The notes below the pieces were generated by a model that worked only from the letters and a program-made list of their open reading frames with translations, had not been told where the DNA came from and searched no databases. 64,000 nucleotides of DNA from an uncultured Prevotella sp. (lineage in GTDB: Bacteria; Bacteroidota; Bacteroidia; Bacteroidales; Bacteroidaceae), in assembly GCA_900315035.1 (NCBI GenBank), contig OMXO01000001.1:1-64000 (forward strand). Reading direction: 5' to 3'. The position numbers and the translations under genes are program-made. Shown here piece after piece: positions 52,887 to 60,981 of this stretch. How positions within the stretch are numbered: position 1 is the first letter of the stretch; every line of letters starts with the position of its first letter.

Positions 52887-53903
52887 ATGGCCACTAAAAG
52901 AATTGAGTATATCGATGCGATGCGGGGATTCACGATGATCCTCGTGGTGTTTGCGCATATCTGCCATTTCTGTCTGGACGATTCGCGGATGGGCTATAAT
53001 TCGGTATTTATCATTTTTCGTCTGCCGTGTTTCTTTATGTTGAGTGGCTGGTTGTTTGAACCTGTTGCCACGCGACCTTTTGCGACGATAGTCCGCAAAA
53101 AGTTCATGGTTCAGATCGTCCCGACGTTTATCTTCCTGTTTCTGCTGGCTCCTCCGCCCTTGTTCTTTCATCAGTTAGGAGCCTTGAAGGGGGGCTATTG
53201 GTTTACGTTTGTACTTTTTGAGTTTTTCATTCTTTATATGCTGATTGTCCGTTTGGGCAGCAAGTGGCGTCCTTGGGTTGCGCTGGCTGTTGCTTTAGCA
53301 TCCTTTGTATATGCCCGATATTATAATAGCATTCAGATGTCGGCAACAGGATTTTTGGCTTTAGTGGTGAATGGACTCGGCTTCCTGAGTGTTGCTTTGT
53401 GGCGTTTCTTCCTGTTCTTCTGCGTTGGTGCCTGGATGCGCAGACATTTCGATGCGTTTATCCGATGGACGAGTAAGCCTGCTGTTATCTTAGCGATTGC
53501 TGTTGCTTTTTTTGCGATAGCCTCTACGCCGCATATTGATCATATGGGGTTTGAGATGTTCAGATTCTATGTCGGAGGTGTTACAGGCATGTGGCTCGTC
53601 TTCACTTGTTTCCGTCTTTCAGGCTCTTGGCTTCAGAAGATCCGTCTTTCCAAACCTTTGCAGTATGTGGGTACTCGAACCTTGGATGTCTATCTGTTGC
53701 ACTATTTCTTCCTACCTCGTTTCCTGGTGCCTTATGCTGATCAACTGAAAGCATTCAACAGTCAGTTCGTGGAGTTTTGGGCGATTCTTGCTATCTCGCT
53801 AATCGTCCTGTTACTCAGCCTGTTAGCAAGCTACATCATCCGCCTCAGCCCCTTCTTGGGCCACTATCTTTTTGGCGTGAAGTACGAGCAGAAGAGCCTT
53901 TAG
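52887..53903 (+). CDS. Acyltransferase-3 family membrane protein
   Basis: This 338-residue protein has the opening RIEYIDAMRGFTMILVVFAHICHF and RLPCFFMLSGWLFEP and about ten helices. It is higher in G+C than its neighbours on the left, judged by eye. Its end overlaps the convergent UbiA-type gene by 4 bp. Its role is probably O-acylation of an envelope glycan. Confidence 0.87.
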   Translation: MATKRIEYIDAMRGFTMILVVFAHICHFCLDDSRMGYNSVFIIFRLPCFFMLSGWLFEPVATRPFATIVRKKFMVQIVPTFIFLFLLAPPPLFFHQLGALKGGYWFTFVLFEFFILYMLIVRLGSKWRPWVALAVALASFVYARYYNSIQMSATGFLALVVNGLGFLSVALWRFFLFFCVGAWMRRHFDAFIRWTSKPAVILAIAVAFFAIASTPHIDHMGFEMFRFYVGGVTGMWLVFTCFRLSGSWLQKIRLSKPLQYVGTRTLDVYLLHYFFLPRFLVPYADQLKAFNSQFVEFWAILAISLIVLLLSLLASYIIRLSPFLGHYLFGVKYEQKSL

Positions 53904-54781
53904 AGGTAGAGTATCACAAAGAACGATGCAATCCATCCGATGATACAAAACTGCACGAAATGATCTTTTACCAGTGATTTCGTAGGGCTGCCGCTCAGTC
54001 CATATACGATCATGTTCTGCAGATAGCGCAGCAAACCAGCAAGTACCCAACCGCTTGTCAGATAGACGTATCGGGTTCCCATGCGCTCAATGACCTCTGG
54101 CGACATCGTGTACATGATATAGCATACAAGCGTGACTGATGCGATGATGGCTGTGGCCTCGTTGATAAACGTCTTGTTGTAGCCTGTGATAGAGACGCGT
54201 GGCTTTGTCCCTGTCTGTTCGTAGATGCGGTAATCGTCGTTTCGCTTCGTGAAAGCCAGGAATAAAGTCAGCAGGAAAGTCATCATCACCAACCAGTGAG
54301 AGATCCAGATGTCCGTAGTCAGGCCACCGATGAGCACGCGCATCACGAATCCGATGGCGATAATCGACACGTCGAGGATGGCATATTGCTTCAGTTTGAT
54401 GCAGTAGGCGACGTTCATCAGCCAATAGCCAACCACTATTATATATAAATAAGGTGTATTGACGCTGTGGGTGAACGGAATCAACAGCAATGAACCGATA
54501 GTACACAGGAACATCATCACGTAGCCACCTCTGATGGATACGGCGTCAGAAGCTATCGGGCGCTTGCACTTCTTCGGGTGCAGACGATCGGCTTCCACAT
54601 CCCTCAGGTCGTTGAAACAGTAGATAGCGCTGGAGATGAGGCAGAATGATGCGAAGATCACTAGTGTAGGCCAGAAAAATTCGGGCTTCAACAGATTGTT
54701 GCTGAAGAATATGGGTGCAAACACGAACGTGTTCTTAAGCCATTGCAGCGGGCGAAGAAGTTGGATGTAGTGTATCATCAT
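53900..54781 (-). CDS. UbiA-family decaprenyl-phosphate phosphoribosyltransferase-like protein
   Basis: The start at 54781 (MMIHYIQLLRPLQWLKNTFVFAPIFF) gives 293 residues; the frame further upstream crosses the promoter at 54799-54806. It has about eight helices and the UbiA aspartate motif YCFNDLRDVEADRLHP followed by KCKRPIAS, the DPPR-synthase type, plus a second region FTKRNDDYRIYEQTGTKPR. Characterised relatives make decaprenylphosphoryl-5-phosphoribose for arabinan synthesis. No partner phosphatase or epimerase is in this window. The product is therefore uncertain. Confidence 0.83.
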   Translation of the reverse strand: MMIHYIQLLRPLQWLKNTFVFAPIFFSNNLLKPEFFWPTLVIFASFCLISSAIYCFNDLRDVEADRLHPKKCKRPIASDAVSIRGGYVMMFLCTIGSLLLIPFTHSVNTPYLYIIVVGYWLMNVAYCIKLKQYAILDVSIIAIGFVMRVLIGGLTTDIWISHWLVMMTFLLTLFLAFTKRNDDYRIYEQTGTKPRVSITGYNKTFINEATAIIASVTLVCYIMYTMSPEVIERMGTRYVYLTSGWVLAGLLRYLQNMIVYGLSGSPTKSLVKDHFVQFCIIGWIASFFVILYL

Positions 54782-54798
54782 TCGCAGTTTTAATGCCG

Positions 54799-54830
54799 CA
54801 AAGTTACGCTTTTTCCTTGAAATCACCAAT
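54799..54830 (-). promoter_or_regulatory. Promoter of the UbiA-type gene
   Basis: On the minus strand ATTG (54827-54830) and TAACTTTG (54799-54806) are 20 bp apart. The leader to ATG 54781 is about 12 bases. Confidence 0.6.
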
Positions 54831-54936
54831 AAACTGCTATATTTCTTTTGCAATTTGGCTGATAATCACTTCTTTGCAGATTCATAATTATTACTAAAAA
54901 TAGACCGATTTGTTGGTTTATTGCGATTATAATTAT

Positions 54937-54944
54937 TATATTTG
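54937..54944 (+). promoter_or_regulatory. -7 box for the AAA ATPase gene
   Basis: TATATTTG ends 20 bases before ATG 54965. A weak -33 candidate GTTG is at 54912-54915. It supports ATG 54965 rather than the upstream start at 54953. Confidence 0.5.
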
Positions 54945-54964
54945 CAATAAAATTGCTTGTTGTT

Positions 54965-56104
54965 ATGGAAGACTTCTTGATTAGTAATCCCTTTGTTGTA
55001 GGTAAGTACTTGTCAGACAAGTACTTTTGTGATCGTGAAAACGATACGGAATTCTTGAGGAAGCAGATTGTGAATGGAAGAAATGTGGCATTGATATCTC
55101 CTCGCCGTATCGGAAAATCCGGACTGATACAGCATTTCTTTAATCAGCCGGATATTAAGGAAGCGTACCATGTATTCTATGTGGATATTTATGCGACGAC
55201 ATCTCTGGGAGAATTCGTATATACCCTTGGAAAGGATATTTATGAGCAGTTAAAACCTCAATCTACCGTCTGGAAGGAGAAGTTTTTCCAGATTGTCAGT
55301 TCGTTTAGGGTAGGATTTAAGTTGGATGCTATGACTGGACTGCCAGGTCTGGACATCGGTCTCGGTGATATTCAGGTTCCACAGACGACACTGGATGAGA
55401 TTTTCTCCTATATTGCAGAGTCTGACAAACCGTGTGTTATTGCAATTGATGAATTTCAGCAGATAGGAGAATACGCTGAGAGAAACGTCGAAGCTCTTTT
55501 GCGAACTAAAATCCAACAATGTCAGAAGGCTCAGTTTATTTTTTCTGGCAGTAAGCGTCATACGATGACCAATATGTTCAATTCTCCAGCTAAGCCTTTC
55601 TATCAGAGTGCCATCAGCATGGGGCTTGAGGCAATACCTGTGAATACCTACACAGATTTTGCAGTCCGACTCTTTGAAGAATACGGTAAGCACGTTGACA
55701 GAGAGGTCATCGAGCATGTGTGGGCTAAGTATGATGGCTATACATGGTTTGTACAAATGGTAATGAATGAACTCTTTGCCTTAACGGCTCGGGATGAGCT
55801 CTGTACAATGGATAAGGTTGATGCTGCACTACAAAATGTCATATTGTCACAGGAAAACAGCTATAAGACACTCTTGTCTCATTTGCCTCCAAGGCAGAAA
55901 ATGGTGTTGCAGGCTATTGCGAAAGAAGGTGTGGCCAGAAATGTAACATCGACAAAGTTTGTAAAGCAATACAATCTTGGATCTGCTAGTTCTGTTCAGT
56001 CTGCTGTAAGGTTGCTTCTGCAGAACGATCTCATTACCCATGAAGATGGCTGTTATCGGGTGTACGATTACTTCTTCTCTACTTGGTTGTCTGATATATT
56101 TTGA
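54965..56104 (+). CDS. Archaeal-type AAA/STAND ATPase with C-terminal winged helix
   Basis: This 379-residue protein has Walker A ISPRRIGKSGL (Lys51), Walker B near residue 160 (CVIAIDEFQQ), a sensor-like FIFSGSKRH and a C-terminal winged-helix-like region (LPPRQKMVLQAIAKEG; SSVQSAVRLLLQNDLI). It fits the ATPase_2 / archaeal ATPase group common in Bacteroidetes, whose function is not established. Its stop codon (56102-56104) coincides with the first base of the 31-bp inverted repeat of the adjoining element. Whether it belongs to that element is unknown. Confidence 0.82.
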   Translation: MEDFLISNPFVVGKYLSDKYFCDRENDTEFLRKQIVNGRNVALISPRRIGKSGLIQHFFNQPDIKEAYHVFYVDIYATTSLGEFVYTLGKDIYEQLKPQSTVWKEKFFQIVSSFRVGFKLDAMTGLPGLDIGLGDIQVPQTTLDEIFSYIAESDKPCVIAIDEFQQIGEYAERNVEALLRTKIQQCQKAQFIFSGSKRHTMTNMFNSPAKPFYQSAISMGLEAIPVNTYTDFAVRLFEEYGKHVDREVIEHVWAKYDGYTWFVQMVMNELFALTARDELCTMDKVDAALQNVILSQENSYKTLLSHLPPRQKMVLQAIAKEGVARNVTSTKFVKQYNLGSASSVQSAVRLLLQNDLITHEDGCYRVYDYFFSTWLSDIF

Positions 56105-56134
56105 TTTTTAGTTTTTGCATACACTGCATACACT
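56104..56134 (+). repeat. Outer inverted repeat, left copy (31 bp)
   Basis: It is an exact reverse complement of 58980-59010. It ends in two overlapping TGCATACACT copies (56116-56125 and 56125-56134). Its first base is the last base of the ATPase stop codon. Confidence 0.9.
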
Positions 56135-56166
56135 GGAGCTTAACTTGTTGATTTACAGGCTATAAT

Positions 56167-56200
56167 TTAGTGTATGCAGCCAAAATTTTAGTGTATGCAA
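56167..56200 (+). repeat. Inner inverted repeat, left copy (34 bp)
   Basis: It carries AGTGTATGCA at 56169-56178 and 56190-56199, 21 bp apart. It matches the reverse complement of 58912-58945 at 29 of 34 bases; the five differences are contiguous in the centre. Confidence 0.88.
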
Positions 56201-56241
56201 GCAAGTAAAACCGTAAAAAAACGCACAAAAGCGGTAAATAG

Positions 56242-56273
56242 TTTGGGATTCCCCGATATTTTCCGTAACTTTG
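56242..56273 (+). promoter_or_regulatory. Promoter of the DUF6078 gene
   Basis: TTTG (56242-56245) and TAACTTTG (56266-56273) are 20 bp apart. The start codon at 56278 is at or within a base or two of the expected transcription start, so the message may be leaderless. Confidence 0.65.
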
Positions 56274-56277
56274 CAGA

Positions 56278-56712
56278 ATGTTTGATTACGAGAAAATTCC
56301 AGATTGGTGGGCATTCTGTCCCAAGAGTGACTGCAAAATGGCGGAGACTTGTCTTCGTCATCAGGCTTGTGCGCATGTTCCTGCAAAATACACGCGTTGG
56401 TTGTGTATTCTTCCTCACGCTATCAAGGAGGGTGAATGCAAGTATTATCTGAAAACGGAGAAGGTAACGATGGCTCAGGGTATCGCCTCTATCTATAAGA
56501 ACGTGAAATCGCGCGAGGCTCGTACCAATATCCGATTTGCGCTGACTGCACATCTTGGAAGTAAGGGAACCTACTACCGCTACAAGGATGGGGAGCGACT
56601 GATAAATCCGAAACTTCAGCAGGAGATTATCGATATTGTCCATCGATATGATCCTGATGCAGAAGTGTGTTTCGACAAGACGTTCGAAGACTATGACTTT
56701 ACTCAGTTTTAA
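56278..56712 (+). CDS. DUF6078-like small cysteine-containing protein
   Basis: This 144-residue protein has an N-terminal region with spaced cysteines (FCPKSDCKMAETCLRHQAC and later CILPHAIKEGECKYY), which could bind a metal such as zinc. The rest is basic and helical (MAQGIASIYKNVKSREARTNIRFAL). The MFDYEKIP opening and length match what I recall of the DUF6078 family found only in Bacteroidales. Function is unknown. It is the first gene inside the inverted repeats and is followed by three palindromes and the VirE-type gene. Confidence 0.7.
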   Translation: MFDYEKIPDWWAFCPKSDCKMAETCLRHQACAHVPAKYTRWLCILPHAIKEGECKYYLKTEKVTMAQGIASIYKNVKSREARTNIRFALTAHLGSKGTYYRYKDGERLINPKLQQEIIDIVHRYDPDAEVCFDKTFEDYDFTQF

Positions 56713-56740
56713 TCGGGAATCAGTCAGTTAAGTAGTTTTT

Positions 56741-56801
56741 GTCCCACCCCCTGGGACACTTGGTCCCACCCTATGGGACTAACCGTCCCACCCCCTGGGA
56801 C
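56741..56801. repeat. Three tandem 17-bp palindromes on a 22-bp period
   Basis: Units are GTCCCACCCCCTGGGAC (56741-56757), GTCCCACCCTATGGGAC (56763-56779) and GTCCCACCCCCTGGGAC (56785-56801), with 5-bp spacers. Arms GTCCCA and TGGGAC are invariant. The array lies 22-83 bp upstream of the VirE-type start at 56824. Unit length, period and copy number equal those at 22054-22114. Confidence 0.9.
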
Positions 56802-56823
56802 AAATTTTAAGCAAGCACTAAAT

Positions 56824-58905
56824 ATGAAACTGTCAATAGTAAGAACAGACAAAAAGCATGTCTCTCACCTCACGGTGAAATCCTTCGAGTGGTTCCTTGA
56901 GCGCATCAAGACCGACACCAAGGCTGAGAATATCGGCAAGTTCCGACAATATGTTGCCCGCTTTGGCGACAACGGTATTTATGAGGATAATGTACCCATC
57001 GCCATGATTTATCCTTTGGTGGAAATGCTGAAGGCAGAGAATGGCAATTTCGAGATAACTGCTTTCAACAATCTGGCATGGCTCCATGTTGGAGGCCTGA
57101 TGAAAGCAGAAGAAATCAAGGCGGTGAAAGAAGCATCGATGATCCTGCCCACTACCTTTGCTGCCTTTATGGGGGCCGATGGCAAAAGTGTGGAAATCTT
57201 GGTATCTGTAGCTCAGAAAGATGCAGCCAATGCCCCTCAGACAGAAGCCGATATGGATGCCTTCTGTAAGGCAGCCTATGAGGTGGCCTATGGAGCCTAT
57301 AGTGGTGTGTTGCCAAAACCTATTGAGCGACAGGGTGCTACGGCAAGAAGCTGCTTTAGGATGCCTCTCGATGAATCGCCCTGTTACAATCCGCAGGTAA
57401 CACCCATGATGGTGCAGATGCTGAGAGAAGATTCATCGATTGCGGAAAATCTGGAGTCGGAGCAGCGCACTTCTGACTATCGGCTCTATGAAGATTATGA
57501 GATGCTCTATCAGCAGGCTTCTGAAGAGGCCTTCGATTCAACAAAGCATCTGGCAGAGTCTCAGCGATATGATGCCTATATGACAGAGTTGGCTCATCGA
57601 CTCTGTGAATTGAATGTGCCTGAGGCTGAGGCCTTCATCCATATCCGTAACCATCATGTTTACAAGCAGATATACGATGAATCGCGCGTTCGTGCTATCG
57701 TCTGTGCCGTCTATGCAGAAGAGCGCCCGAAGCGTAGGGGAGAAGGGGATATGGTCAGCGTGGAGACGCGCCGGCTGATTGACTTCCTGAAAACCAGGTA
57801 TGTGTTCCGCTATAATGAGGTGATGGGCTATACGGAGTATCGCCCCAATACGACTTGGATTCAGGATTGGGCGCCTTGCGATGAGAATGTGATCAATGGT
57901 ATGACTATCGAGGCGCGTCTGGCAAATCATGATGTAAGGGATAAAGATGTGCGACGCTATGTGCACTCGAACATGATTCGCAAGGTCGATCCTATTGGCG
58001 ATTATTTCTCCAATTGCTATGACAAGTGGGATGGGAAGACGGATCATATCGCGATGCTCGCCCGATGTGTGCCCTGTAACATTCCTCAGTGGGAAACGTG
58101 GTTTAAGAAATGGTTCCTCTACATGGTGGCTCAATGGGTGATGCCCCAACAGGAATATGGCAATTCGGTGGTGCCGTTATTGATTTCGCCTCAAGGCGAC
58201 GGTAAGACCACATTCTGTCGAATGATTCTGCCCAAACAACTGCGATGGGGCTTCCTGGAAAACCTCGATGTAAGCGAAAAGCGCACTACGCTTCAGGCGA
58301 TGCATAATTTCCTGCTTATCAATCTCGATGAGTTTAATGCCATCAGTCCGAAACTGCAGGAGGGATTCCTGAAGAATGTGATCCAGTTGCCCAGCGTGAA
58401 GATCAAGCGCCCGTATGGTAAACATGTCGAGGAGTTTAAACGATATGCCTCATTCATTGCAACGACTAACGAAACGAATGTCTTGAGCGATCCTTCAGGT
58501 AGCCGAAGATTTATCTGTGTCAGTCTGACGGCTCCTGTGAATACCGACTATAAACCCAACTATGAGGGCCTTTATGGACAGGCATATAAGATGGTGATAA
58601 ACAGGGAAATGAACTGGTGGTTCAGTGTTGAGGAGGTTAGTGAAATCATGAAACATAACCGCCAGTATCAGCTAACGCCGCCAGCCATTCAGTATTTCAA
58701 CGAATATTATCAGCCAGCTTCCGATGAGTCAGATGGTGTGTGGCTTTCTCCCACAGCCATCTATGACCAGCTTCGCCGGATTGCGGGATCTGGTCTCAAG
58801 GCAAATGGTGTCTCTGCCTTCGGGCGATATCTTTGGAATATGCCAGAGCTTCAGCACCGCCGTATAGGCAGTAGCAAACAATATTTGGTTAAAAAACGGC
58901 AATAA
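56824..58905 (+). CDS. VirE/VapE-type P-loop ATPase with BT4734-like N-terminal domain
   Basis: ATG 56824 (MKLSIVRTDKKHVSHLTVKSF) gives 693 residues; a frame from 56773 would start inside the palindromes. The N-terminal 250 residues fit the VirE_N / BT4734-like domain, which resembles a primase-like fold in phage and plasmid proteins. The C-terminal VirE domain has Walker A SPQGDGKTTF (about residue 457), Walker B FLLINLDEF (about 500), sensor FIATTNET (about 545) and an arginine-finger-like DPSGSRRF. Such proteins are helicase-type ATPases tied to replication of mobile elements. It ends 7 bp before the right inner repeat. Confidence 0.88.
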   Translation: MKLSIVRTDKKHVSHLTVKSFEWFLERIKTDTKAENIGKFRQYVARFGDNGIYEDNVPIAMIYPLVEMLKAENGNFEITAFNNLAWLHVGGLMKAEEIKAVKEASMILPTTFAAFMGADGKSVEILVSVAQKDAANAPQTEADMDAFCKAAYEVAYGAYSGVLPKPIERQGATARSCFRMPLDESPCYNPQVTPMMVQMLREDSSIAENLESEQRTSDYRLYEDYEMLYQQASEEAFDSTKHLAESQRYDAYMTELAHRLCELNVPEAEAFIHIRNHHVYKQIYDESRVRAIVCAVYAEERPKRRGEGDMVSVETRRLIDFLKTRYVFRYNEVMGYTEYRPNTTWIQDWAPCDENVINGMTIEARLANHDVRDKDVRRYVHSNMIRKVDPIGDYFSNCYDKWDGKTDHIAMLARCVPCNIPQWETWFKKWFLYMVAQWVMPQQEYGNSVVPLLISPQGDGKTTFCRMILPKQLRWGFLENLDVSEKRTTLQAMHNFLLINLDEFNAISPKLQEGFLKNVIQLPSVKIKRPYGKHVEEFKRYASFIATTNETNVLSDPSGSRRFICVSLTAPVNTDYKPNYEGLYGQAYKMVINREMNWWFSVEEVSEIMKHNRQYQLTPPAIQYFNEYYQPASDESDGVWLSPTAIYDQLRRIAGSGLKANGVSAFGRYLWNMPELQHRRIGSSKQYLVKKRQ

Positions 58906-58911
58906 ATGGCG

Positions 58912-58945
58912 TTGCATACACTAAAATAATCGCTGCATACACTAA
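58912..58945 (-). repeat. Inner inverted repeat, right copy (34 bp)
   Basis: It carries TGCATACACT at 58913-58922 and 58934-58943 (21 bp apart), the mirror image of 56167-56200. Confidence 0.88.
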
Positions 58946-58979
58946 GCAAACGCGCTGAATGTCAGTTAGATAATGTGCT

Positions 58980-59010
58980 AGTGTATGCAGTGTATGCAAA
59001 AACTAAAAAT
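58980..59010 (-). repeat. Outer inverted repeat, right copy (31 bp)
   Basis: It is an exact reverse complement of 56104-56134, with overlapping AGTGTATGCA copies at 58980-58989 and 58989-58998. Confidence 0.9.
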
Positions 59011-59208
59011 TTTATTTTGTAATCTGTGGCGTTTGTATTTTCATATGAAAACCATTATTGCTAATGCTTTCTATCAAGAAAGAATGATAATAACTTATAA
59101 AGTTAGTTTATCTCTATATAAGATAATACTGTTAAATTTTTGTATAATTTTTGGTTTTTGTATTAATATTTGTATTTTTGCATCATATTTGTTTAAATAG
59201 AATAGTTT
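59011..59208. other. AT-rich intergenic region right of the element
   Basis: Apart from the promoter at 59150-59180, I see nothing here. A 71-codon frame at 58985-59200 starts inside the inverted repeat, has biased hydrophobic composition from AT-rich DNA, and is not supported as a gene. Confidence 0.5.
59150..59180 (+). promoter_or_regulatory. Promoter of the sulfatase-fold gene
   Basis: TTTG (59150-59153) and TATTTTTG (59173-59180) are 19 bp apart. The leader to ATG 59209 is about 23 bases. Confidence 0.6.
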
Positions 59209-60978
59209 ATGAATGTGTTTTTTAAAAATAAAGTTCCTTCAAAAAAAGTGAGTTTTGCAGGTCTTGGTAGATGTCAATGGAACCTAGTGGCCCTTTCAAT
59301 ACTTAACTTGTTTTTTTTGCATTATTATTTTTATTTTGCAGGATTATTGGAGTGGACTTTTATGTATTCTATTCCAACCAATATCTGCTCAATATTGTTT
59401 GATTCATGTTTTTTGTTCTTTTTGGGTCTTATACTCTGTCGTGGTAATATTAAACCTGCTTTAGCAATCTTATATAGTATAACTTTTCTTTGGTCATTTG
59501 TGAATGTGTTCTATTCACGTTTCTTCTTTCAATATATGTCAATATCTGCAATAGAGGAAGCTCATGGTTTGTTGGACGGGGTTGTAATTGACACCATGAT
59601 GACAGGTTTCTCTTGGCTTGATTTGTATTATATATCATCTTTAACCTTGTTTTTGTTTTTCTATCGAAAGTCATCAAATTACCATATAAGTTTATCAGAG
59701 TCCTTTTGCTTATTAAAAGTGGCTTTGTTTTCTCTTTTGTTTATGTTCATTGTTTATTCAGCATATCACTTCTTAAATCCGAGATATCGAAATAATTGGG
59801 AAATGTATGGGTTTAGGATTAGTGAATTGTTTTGCGATATAACAAGAGGTGGAACTCCAAACTTGGCGCATTTCCAAACAGGTGCTGTTCGTTCTGCTAT
59901 ATTTGAAACTGCTAATTTATTTGTTTCTCACGAACTTACAAATGAAGAACGTAATGAAATCAAAAACTATTATTTGCCTGTAGAACACCGTGTAACAGAA
60001 AGTTTAGAAAAGCCTCATGTAAAGAATGTTTTGTTTATTTTATTAGAATCTTTTCTTTCTGCTCCAATTGATTTAGTTGTTGATGGACAAGAAATAACTC
60101 CTTTTCTTAATTCACTGAAGAGGGATTCTACGGTATATTACAATGGTAAGATGCATCCCAATATAACATGCGGTGAATCTGGAGATGGTCAGTTTATTTA
60201 TATGACGGGTATTCTACCTTTACGTTATAAGATGACTGTCGGCGCGATTAAAAATCAAATACTGCCAGCAATCCCTAGGTTGCTTAAAGAGAAAAAAGAA
60301 ACCAAGCATACAGAAATAATTGTTCCCACTAATCCATATCTTTGGCAACAAAAAGATGTGAATTATGTATATGGTATAGATCGTATGTATTCTATAAACG
60401 ATATTTGTAGTAACACAGATGAGGTCATCGATGATAGTAATATTTTTCAATTTGCTTCACATGTGATAACACCCAATATAGAGCCTTTCTTCTCTATGGT
60501 TTTGAGCCTCTCAACTCATAGTCCATATGATTCTTTTATAGGTGAGAATCTTTTGGCAACTAATACTTCGTTGCCTAAAGAGTATCGCAATTACCTTAAT
60601 ACTTGTCATTTTACAGACGAACAGCTTCGTTTGTTCATTGAATCATTGAAGGCCAATAGATTATATGAACGCACTTTAATTGTTATTGTTGCAGATCATC
60701 ATGCTCATATTGATAGATTAAATATGGTTGGTAAAATTGATGAATCCATCCCGCTTTTTATTGTAAATGGTAATATTGATAGGCTATCGAGTTGGACTTC
60801 AGCATGTAATCAATTGGATGTCTATACAACTTTAGTGGATCTTTTGGATATCGATTCAGAATGGATGGGATTGGGCCATACATTACTTCAGCCCAAATAT
60901 CAAAATTCTTTGACAGATGAGGCTTGGCGCCTTTCAGAATGGATAATAGAAGGCAATTATTTCTCAAAGTTGAAATAA
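59209..60978 (+). CDS. LTA synthase-like sulfatase-fold membrane protein
   Basis: This 589-residue protein has about five N-terminal membrane helices and, from about residue 265, an external alkaline-phosphatase/sulfatase fold. Metal-site residues include Glu280 in LLESFLS and the ADHHAH segment near residue 500. The nucleophile position normally threonine in lipoteichoic acid synthase (GKTSD) appears as Ser324 in CGESGDGQF. Family members move phosphoglycerol or phosphoethanolamine from lipids to glycans. Gram-negative Bacteroidetes lack lipoteichoic acid, so decoration of a surface glycan or lipid is the more likely role. Confidence 0.82.
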   Translation: MNVFFKNKVPSKKVSFAGLGRCQWNLVALSILNLFFLHYYFYFAGLLEWTFMYSIPTNICSILFDSCFLFFLGLILCRGNIKPALAILYSITFLWSFVNVFYSRFFFQYMSISAIEEAHGLLDGVVIDTMMTGFSWLDLYYISSLTLFLFFYRKSSNYHISLSESFCLLKVALFSLLFMFIVYSAYHFLNPRYRNNWEMYGFRISELFCDITRGGTPNLAHFQTGAVRSAIFETANLFVSHELTNEERNEIKNYYLPVEHRVTESLEKPHVKNVLFILLESFLSAPIDLVVDGQEITPFLNSLKRDSTVYYNGKMHPNITCGESGDGQFIYMTGILPLRYKMTVGAIKNQILPAIPRLLKEKKETKHTEIIVPTNPYLWQQKDVNYVYGIDRMYSINDICSNTDEVIDDSNIFQFASHVITPNIEPFFSMVLSLSTHSPYDSFIGENLLATNTSLPKEYRNYLNTCHFTDEQLRLFIESLKANRLYERTLIVIVADHHAHIDRLNMVGKIDESIPLFIVNGNIDRLSSWTSACNQLDVYTTLVDLLDIDSEWMGLGHTLLQPKYQNSLTDEAWRLSEWIIEGNYFSKLK

Positions 60979-60981
60979 ATT

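Larger units (their letters stand above)
56104..59010 (+). mobile_element. Candidate 2.9-kb element bounded by terminal inverted repeats, encoding DUF6078 and a VirE-type ATPase
   Basis: A perfect 31-bp inverted repeat (56104-56134 and 58980-59010) bounds two co-directional genes. Inside each end, 32-34 bp further in, lies a 34-bp inverted repeat with 29 identical bases. Eight copies of TGCATACACT in total are placed in mirror symmetry. No transposase, integrase or recombinase gene is inside. No clear target-site duplication was found. It may be a mobile element, a satellite-like unit, or a locus whose ends are binding sites for the encoded ATPase. Confidence 0.6.

Noticed and set aside
56098-59019. 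ATTTTG near both ends of the element as a target-site duplication
   Set aside because: The right copy is 3 bp away from the repeat while the left one abuts it, and the DNA is AT-rich, so chance is likely.
58985-59200. 71-codon frame overlapping the right inverted repeat
   Set aside because: It starts within the repeat, has composition expected of AT-rich DNA, and lacks a start signal; the promoter at 59150-59180 serves the next gene.
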